From Alkalihalobacillus alcalophilus ATCC 27647 = CGMCC 1.3604 (lineage in GTDB: Bacteria; Bacillota; Bacilli; Bacillales; Bacillaceae_D), in contig NZ_ALPT02000116.1 in NCBI RefSeq assembly GCF_000292245.2, positions 1 to 10,379 of the forward strand: DNA of 10,379 nucleotides, written 5' to 3'. The notes below the pieces were generated by a model. It saw only the letters and a program-made list of their open reading frames with translations. It had not been told where the DNA came from and made no database searches. Positions within the stretch are counted from its first letter, which is position 1, and every line of letters begins with the position of its first letter. The position numbers and the translations under genes are program-made. Positions 6,282-10,379 of the stretch are shown piece by piece.

Positions 6282-8261
6282 TCACCCTTCCGCCTTCAAT
6301 TCTAATATTAAATCTCGTAATTCAGCAGCTCGCTCAAACTGTAACGACTTGGCTGCTTCTTTCATTTCCTTTTCAAGGTTTGCAAGCATTTTTTCTTTAT
6401 CTTTTTTGCTTAATTTTGTTTTTGGTGCATGATCTTTATAGCTCTCTTCATCTTCCGCGACATGGGTGGCTTTAATAAGATCTGGAATTTTCTTTTGAAT
6501 CGTTGCTGGTGTAATGCCATGCTTTTGATTAAATTCCTCTTGAATCGTACGTCTTCGTTTCGTTTCATCAAGAGCAATTTTCATTGAATTAGTAATCTTA
6601 TCGGCATACATAATAACACGACCATCGGCATTTCTTGCTGCCCGACCAATCGTTTGAATTAACGAACGTTCTGAGCGTAAAAATCCTTCCTTATCTGCAT
6701 CTAAGATTGCCACTAGCGAAACTTCAGGTATATCTAATCCTTCTCTTAATAAATTAATTCCGATTAAAACATCATAGGTTCCAAGGCGAAGTTGACGAAT
6801 AATCTCAATTCGTTCCAAAGTTTTCACTTCTGAATGAAGATAATTGACCTTTATTCCGAGCTCTTTTAAATAATCGGTTAAATCCTCTGACATTTTTTTC
6901 GTCAACGTCGTCACAAGCACCCGTTCATTTCGCTCCGTTCGTAAACGAATTTCCCCGATTAAATCATCAATTTGTCCTTGAATCGGACGTACATCAATAA
7001 TCGGATCAAGTAATCCAGTAGGACGAATAATTTGCTCAACCATTTTTGGTGTATGCTCCAGTTCATATGGACCCGGCGTCGCTGAAACATAAACAACTTG
7101 ATTCATTTTCTGTTCAAATTCTTCAAATTTTAAAGGACGATTATCAAGAGCCGATGGGAGGCGGAAACCATGATTAACAAGGACTTCTTTTCGAGCTCGG
7201 TCGCCATTATACATTCCACGAACTTGTGGCACCGATACATGAGACTCATCCATAATGATTAAAAAATCCTCTGGGAAAAAGTCGATCAATGTATAAGGTG
7301 TGACACCTGCTTCCCTTAAGGTTAAATGTCTTGAATAATTCTCAATCCCTGAGCAAAAGCCCATTTCAGCCATCATTTCAATATCATATCTTGTCCGTTG
7401 TTCTAATCGTTGCGCTTCTAGAAGTTTGCCTTCTTCGTGAAGTGCCTTTAGACGCTCTTCCAGCTCTTTCTCAATATTAACAATCGCTTTTTTTAATTTT
7501 TCTTCACGGGTAACGAAGTGAGAAGCTGGAAAAATGGCGATATGATTTCGGTCGCCTTTGATTTCTCCTGTTAAAGCATCCACTTCAGTAATCCGGTCAA
7601 TTTCATCGCCAAAAAACTCGACACGAACGCATTGTTCATCTCTAGAAGCTGGAAAAATTTCAACTACGTCTCCCCGAACACGGAACGTCCCGCGAGTAAA
7701 ATTCAAATCATTTCGGTTATATTGAATATCAACTAAATTTCGTAATAACTCATTTCGTTCGATTTCTTGACCTGTTCGTAAAGAAACAACCATTTCACGA
7801 TATTCCTCAGGAGAACCTAAACCATAAATACATGAAACACTTGCAATAATAATGACATCATTTCTTTCTAATAATGCACTTGTTGCAGCGTGACGTAATT
7901 TATCAATTTCATCATTAATACTCGCATCTTTCTCAATGTATGTATCAGAGGAAGGTACATACGCTTCTGGCTGATAATAATCATAATAACTGACAAAGTA
8001 TTCAACAGCATTATTAGGAAAAAACTCTTTGAACTCACTATAAAGTTGACCCGCTAACGTTTTATTGTGGGCCATGACTAAGGTCGGTTTATTCACTTCT
8101 TGAATGACATTCGACATAGTAAATGTTTTCCCTGTTCCTGTAGCTCCTAATAATGTTTGGTGCTTCTCTCCATTTTTAATCCCGTTCACGATAGTCTTAA
8201 TCGCCTCAGGTTGATCCCCGTTAGGTTGATAAGCGGATACTAATTCGAATTTATTATCCAA
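6282..8261 (-). CDS. uvrB: UvrB, excinuclease ABC subunit B (damage verification helicase)
   Basis: UvrB receives damaged DNA from UvrA, verifies the lesion with its beta-hairpin and recruits UvrC to cut. I choose TTG 8261-8259 as the start: the protein then begins (M)DNKFELVSAYQPNGDQP like other UvrB proteins, has 659 residues, and has AAAGGAGGGG seven bases upstream. An ATG at 8342 would add 27 atypical residues and would place the promoter inside the gene, so I reject it. Visible motifs are Walker A GATGTGKT (39-46), the tyrosine-rich beta-hairpin YYDYYQPEAYVP (from 92), the DESHVS Walker B region near 338, later helicase motifs including LLREGLDIPEVSLVAILDADKEGF and QTIGRAARN, and a C-terminal UVR motif (about 622-657) that contacts UvrC. 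It is the first gene of the uvrBA operon. Confidence 0.98.
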   Translation of the reverse strand: MDNKFELVSAYQPNGDQPEAIKTIVNGIKNGEKHQTLLGATGTGKTFTMSNVIQEVNKPTLVMAHNKTLAGQLYSEFKEFFPNNAVEYFVSYYDYYQPEAYVPSSDTYIEKDASINDEIDKLRHAATSALLERNDVIIIASVSCIYGLGSPEEYREMVVSLRTGQEIERNELLRNLVDIQYNRNDLNFTRGTFRVRGDVVEIFPASRDEQCVRVEFFGDEIDRITEVDALTGEIKGDRNHIAIFPASHFVTREEKLKKAIVNIEKELEERLKALHEEGKLLEAQRLEQRTRYDIEMMAEMGFCSGIENYSRHLTLREAGVTPYTLIDFFPEDFLIIMDESHVSVPQVRGMYNGDRARKEVLVNHGFRLPSALDNRPLKFEEFEQKMNQVVYVSATPGPYELEHTPKMVEQIIRPTGLLDPIIDVRPIQGQIDDLIGEIRLRTERNERVLVTTLTKKMSEDLTDYLKELGIKVNYLHSEVKTLERIEIIRQLRLGTYDVLIGINLLREGLDIPEVSLVAILDADKEGFLRSERSLIQTIGRAARNADGRVIMYADKITNSMKIALDETKRRRTIQEEFNQKHGITPATIQKKIPDLIKATHVAEDEESYKDHAPKTKLSKKDKEKMLANLEKEMKEAAKSLQFERAAELRDLILELKAEG

Positions 8262-8277
8262 CGAAACCCCTCCTTTA

Positions 8278-8291
8278 CGAACAAACGCTCT
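8278..8291. promoter_or_regulatory. Imperfect DinR/LexA box downstream of the uvrB -10
   Basis: CGAACAAACGCTCT matches the Bacillus SOS-box pattern CGAACNNNNGTTCG at eight of ten fixed positions, with one perfect half-site. It covers the expected transcription start just after the -10, where a bound repressor would block initiation. B. subtilis uvrB is DinR-regulated, which supports the reading. Confidence 0.5.
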
Positions 8292-8298
8292 TACTATC

Positions 8299-8307
8299 AG
8301 TATACCA
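8299..8307 (-). promoter_or_regulatory. Extended -10 promoter of uvrBA
   Basis: The minus strand reads TGGTATACT: a TATACT -10 hexamer with an upstream TG. It lies 37 bases before the TTG start of uvrB. No convincing -35 hexamer stands 16-18 bases upstream, consistent with reliance on the extended -10. The two DinR/LexA-like boxes lie on either side. Confidence 0.65.
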
Positions 8308-8335
8308 TAATTTTCAATCATGATCCTACTTTTAA

Positions 8336-8349
8336 CGAACATATGTTGT
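8336..8349. promoter_or_regulatory. Imperfect DinR/LexA box upstream of the uvrB promoter
   Basis: CGAACATATGTTGT matches CGAACNNNNGTTCG at eight of ten fixed positions, and its centre ACATATGT is a perfect palindrome. It lies about 35 bases upstream of the -10. It is the more symmetrical of the two boxes; repressor binding is inferred. Confidence 0.6.
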
Positions 8350-8422
8350 CACATAATTCGCCTCTTTTCTTTATTCTTCCCTTTTTTACCATACTCAAAC
8401 GAATTCCTTCTGCAGGAATAAG

Positions 8423-8448
8423 AAAAAGAGCCGTACTATGCGACTCTT
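8423..8448 (-). terminator. Rho-independent terminator after csbA
   Basis: Directly after the csbA TAG the minus strand carries AAGAGTCG, a 7-base loop, then CGGCTCTT: eight base pairs including one T-G, running into TTTTTC. It separates csbA transcription from uvrBA. The rest of the gap up to the uvrB regulatory sites (8350-8422) holds nothing I can identify. Confidence 0.8.
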
Positions 8449-8670
8449 CTACATTCCAGGCTTTTTCCTTAACACTTTTTGTGAAAGCAATAATCCAATA
8501 ATATATGAAACAATACTTATCAATAGGAGGTACCACGGCATTTCGTGTACTCTCACTGCAAAAATTAAAATCATCCACGTAACAATGGTTGCCCCAACAA
8601 GACTAAAGCTTACTCTTGTCAAAATAATCGTTAATAGTAGTGGAGCTATTAAAACGAGACCCCATTCCAT
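8449..8670 (-). CDS. csbA: CsbA-like small membrane protein
   Basis: The 73-residue product has about three transmembrane segments (residues 3-18, 24-40 and 46-65) and a basic tail (RKKPGM). Its length, topology, ILTRVSF motif near residue 16 and position directly before uvrB match CsbA of Bacillus, a SigB-controlled membrane protein of unknown function. The ribosome binding site AAAGGAG stands 13 bases before ATG 8670, a rather long spacing. Here I see a SigA-type promoter rather than a SigB one directly upstream (see 8703-8731), and a terminator follows the gene. Identity rests mainly on context because small membrane proteins diverge quickly. Confidence 0.8.
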   Translation of the reverse strand: MEWGLVLIAPLLLTIILTRVSFSLVGATIVTWMILIFAVRVHEMPWYLLLISIVSYIIGLLLSQKVLRKKPGM

Positions 8671-8673
8671 TAT

Positions 8674-8718
8674 AAAAAACGAGCTCCTTTATTTTTTAGT
8701 TTATGATAGACAGGAGCT
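8674..8718 (-). terminator. Terminator-like hairpin of minJ that includes the csbA ribosome binding site
   Basis: AGCTCCT (8718-8712) pairs perfectly with AGGAGCT (8688-8682) across a 23-base loop, followed by CG and six T residues. It can end minJ transcription. Its second arm contains the GGAG of the csbA ribosome binding site, and its first arm lies in the spacer of the csbA promoter. The long loop makes it a modest terminator. Confidence 0.55.
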
Positions 8719-8731
8719 AAAAATTGGTCAA
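8703..8731 (-). promoter_or_regulatory. SigA-type promoter of csbA
   Basis: TTGACC (8731-8726), a 17-base spacer and TATCAT (8708-8703) match the SigA consensus at five of six positions in each hexamer, with ideal spacing. The -35 overlaps the minJ stop codon. Initiation would fall near 8696, leaving a short leader of about 25 bases that holds the ribosome binding site. Confidence 0.75.
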
Positions 8732-9915
8732 ATGACTGAATCCTGCAAAGTTTGTTCCGTTTTAACTAACAAAACACCGAGCTGATGATGCTCTCCAACA
8801 TAAAGAGCTCCCTGTGCAAAGCGTACTTCTCCAGCATAATCAAGCACCTCTAATTTACAAAAGGCCGAGTTGGCTTGCAGCGCTTTGTAAAACTGATCTT
8901 GATTTTGGATCGTTCGCCCATTTACCTTTGAAATTGTTTCTCCTACCTGTAAGTTCATTTTCTCAGCAGGGCTTCCCGGTAACACCCCTAAAATAATACA
9001 ACCTTCTTTCAGTTCCGTAAAATACTTTGAATGTTGCTCTTCCTTTGATTGCAGAGAAGCAATCAACCATTCACGAGTGACCATCATAGCAACAGCGGCA
9101 ATAACGGCAACCACTGGAAAGAAATAACCAATAACGACAAAGAGGATACTTCCTGTCGCTAAAAGGAGCACTCTTCTCCCAATTAATTTAATCGCGAATT
9201 CCGGCAACGCCGACTTAATCACATATTGCAGTCCAAATAAAAATGGAACGATGACCGGTTGTAACGTCATTTCCCCCACAGTAAGGACTGGCCAAAACTC
9301 GAATGTAGGGATAAGCCCATTTGGTATAAATAAAACGACCGGTACAATCCAAAGGCGCTTTTGCTTATGAATCCCAATCCATTTTCCACGCTTACTTTTC
9401 TCTAATCGAGGGGACGTATATTTTCCACCATTTCTTAAAATTAAAAAACCTTCAACAAATAATAGTAAACTAAGCAGGGCAAAAACAGACACAATCGAGA
9501 CATCTGAAACCACTTCGTACATATCCATTAAACTACTTGGTCCACTAACCAAAGGCTCTACAGCTAAAATAATAATCGTTAGGGCTAACACATTCACCGG
9601 AGTAATCCAGCGTATTTTAGTCGTAAGCGCCAAAAGGACATAGAGCCCGGCAATTAAAACCAAAAAGGGGATGTTTACAATGATTCCAAGTGCAATAGTT
9701 ACGAGCGAAATCAAAGTTCCAGCTAAAATACTTGGCCAAAACGGAAGCACAAAATCTGCCATTCGACTATATACTCTCGTATGAAAGGACTGTCTCTCTT
9801 TTGATATTCTGTTATTTGCTACTAATAAAATAATGATTAAACCAATATACAAAAGTGGATTACTAAAAAAACTACCAAAGGCAATTCCAATCGTTTTTAG
9901 TATGTCGATAACCAT
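8728..9915 (-). CDS. minJ: MinJ-like membrane protein with C-terminal PDZ domain
   Basis: MinJ (YvjD) in B. subtilis bridges DivIVA and MinD and so keeps division inhibition at the poles and new septa. The product here is 395 residues, close to the family size of about 400. It has many hydrophobic segments (roughly 20-35, 62-80, 82-97, 106-121, 140-160, 189-205, 215-232, 249-266 and 266-282) and then a soluble PDZ domain at about 300-385 with GCIILGVLPGSPAEKMNLQVGE and ISKVNGRTI. No protease catalytic domain is present, which argues against a CtpB- or HtrA-type protein. I choose ATG 9915, which has GGAGG nine bases upstream and gives the family-like start MVIDILKTIG; a longer frame from 9957 adds an unlikely charged leader. 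Its position before csbA-uvrBA fits the Bacillus neighbourhood. Confidence 0.88.
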   Translation of the reverse strand: MVIDILKTIGIAFGSFFSNPLLYIGLIIILLVANNRISKERQSFHTRVYSRMADFVLPFWPSILAGTLISLVTIALGIIVNIPFLVLIAGLYVLLALTTKIRWITPVNVLALTIIILAVEPLVSGPSSLMDMYEVVSDVSIVSVFALLSLLLFVEGFLILRNGGKYTSPRLEKSKRGKWIGIHKQKRLWIVPVVLFIPNGLIPTFEFWPVLTVGEMTLQPVIVPFLFGLQYVIKSALPEFAIKLIGRRVLLLATGSILFVVIGYFFPVVAVIAAVAMMVTREWLIASLQSKEEQHSKYFTELKEGCIILGVLPGSPAEKMNLQVGETISKVNGRTIQNQDQFYKALQANSAFCKLEVLDYAGEVRFAQGALYVGEHHQLGVLLVKTEQTLQDSVI

Positions 9916-9947
9916 AAATTCACGCCTCCAACTCTCATCTCTCTTTA

Positions 9948-9953
9948 AACATA
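9948..9953 (-). promoter_or_regulatory. Possible extended -10 for minJ
   Basis: The minus strand reads TGGTATGTT, a TATGTT -10-like hexamer with an upstream TG, 32 bases before the minJ ATG. There is no clear -35. It competes with the better-spaced pair at 10007-10035. Confidence 0.35.
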
Positions 9954-10006
9954 CCACAAACTTACAAATGAAAACAGGTAATAGCTAATAGAATCGAAAA
10001 AACGAT

Positions 10007-10035
10007 AAAATATGACTGAATTTCTACTTTTTCAA
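10007..10035 (-). promoter_or_regulatory. Possible SigA promoter upstream of minJ
   Basis: TTGAAA (10035-10030), a 17-base spacer and TATTTT (10012-10007) give five and four matches to the SigA hexamers. It would leave a leader of about 85 bases before minJ. The surroundings are very AT-rich, so chance is a real alternative. The rest of 9916-10110 holds only a direct repeat AAAATATGACT (10007 and 10069) and an AT-rich hairpin near 10039-10058. Confidence 0.4.
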
Positions 10036-10110
10036 GCCATTATTTCCCGAAAAATAATAGATAAAATCAAAATATGACTTTAGTGGGTAGGATGGAGGTA
10101 CTATTCGAGA

Positions 10111-10379
10111 TTATTAGCAGCTTAATTGGGACACAGCGTGGGGTTCATTAGTTGTTAGATCGGATTCGCACCGTATTTTGGACAGAGCGGGCTTTTCATT
10201 ACTTATTCACTTGGATTCGCACCGTATTTTGGACAGAGCGGGCTTTTCATTACCTATTCACTTGGATTCGCACCCTAATTCGGACAGATTGGGCTTTTCA
10301 TTACCTATTCACTTTTTTTCGCACCGTAATTTGGTCAGCTCGTGTTTTTCATTACCTATTCGCCTTGATTCGAACCCTA
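10111..10379. repeat. Tandem array of a 51-bp repeat, continuing past the window edge
   Basis: Units begin at 10162, 10213, 10264 and 10315, with a partial unit at 10366 cut by the window edge and a decayed unit at 10111. The unit runs GGATTCGCACCGTATTTTGG, then ACAGAGCGGGCTTTTCATTA, then CTTATTCACTT. By my count, units 1 and 2 differ at one of 51 positions, units 2 and 3 at five, units 2 and 4 at eleven, and the decayed unit matches unit 1 at about 34 of 51. The most constant part is TTTTCATTAC. No gene with a credible start and ribosome binding site lies in this stretch. It could be an intergenic repeat family or decayed coding DNA; its function is unknown. Confidence 0.9.

Noticed and set aside
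5981..6475. Plus-strand open frame of 164 codons across the uvrB/uvrA junction
   Set aside because: It lies antisense to two clearly real conserved genes, shows no recognisable domain, and is best explained as a shadow of their codon bias.
8262..8342. Longer uvrB start at an upstream ATG, adding 27 residues
   Set aside because: The extension is unlike UvrB N-termini, lacks a ribosome binding site and would contain the promoter and a DinR/LexA-like box. The TTG at 8261 has an excellent site and a family-like start.
10148..10250. Tiny minus-strand ATG frames within the repeat units as small peptides
   Set aside because: Only two units keep the frame, the others stop after 5 to 8 codons, and no ribosome binding site precedes them.
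10118..10379. Open plus-strand frame with a 17-residue peptide repeat
   Set aside because: It has no ATG and no ribosome binding site within the window. A period divisible by three makes an open frame across the repeats easy to obtain by chance. I kept it only as a note in the repeat finding.
10162..10379. CRISPR array
   Set aside because: The 51-bp units are repeated head to tail along their whole length, with no variable spacers between constant repeats, and no cas gene is nearby.

Overview
The window looks like the chromosome of a low-GC Bacillota, most likely a Bacillaceae species. The evidence is the set of Bacillus subtilis-type genes in their familiar neighbourhood (minJ, csbA, uvrB, uvrA, yvlB, yvlC, yvlD), AGGAGG-type ribosome binding sites, and promoter and operator motifs of the Bacillus kind (DinR/LexA boxes, a SigW-type promoter). 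I cannot name the species from the sequence. All recognised genes lie on the minus strand, so transcription runs from high to low coordinates.

In order of transcription: about 10111-10379 is a tandem array of a 51-bp repeat with no supported gene. Next is minJ (9915-8728), a polytopic membrane protein with a C-terminal PDZ domain that acts in division-site selection. Then comes csbA (8670-8449), a small membrane protein with its own promoter and terminator. The nucleotide excision repair operon uvrB-uvrA (8261-3408) follows, behind an extended -10 promoter flanked by two imperfect DinR/LexA boxes. Then comes a cell-envelope cluster, yvlB-yvlC-yvlD (3317-1587), preceded by a strong match to a SigW (ECF sigma) promoter and closed by a rho-independent terminator.

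The low-coordinate end is accessory DNA. A remnant of an SH3b plus Amidase_3 cell-wall hydrolase (about 1388-831) carries an apparent frameshift in its SH3 domain. It is cut off before its last catalytic motif by an IS200/IS605-type element (830-1, continuing off the window). That element encodes a TnpB nuclease, whose first 228 residues are visible and intact.

Two functional modules stand out: SOS-responsive DNA repair (UvrA and UvrB, with UvrC elsewhere) and an envelope-stress module (YvlBCD). I found no defence island, CRISPR array, tRNA or rRNA. The least ordinary features are the IS-amidase junction, the 51-bp repeats, the overlapping regulatory layout at csbA, and the SigW promoter embedded at the end of uvrA. 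None of these amounts to a new biological system on this evidence.
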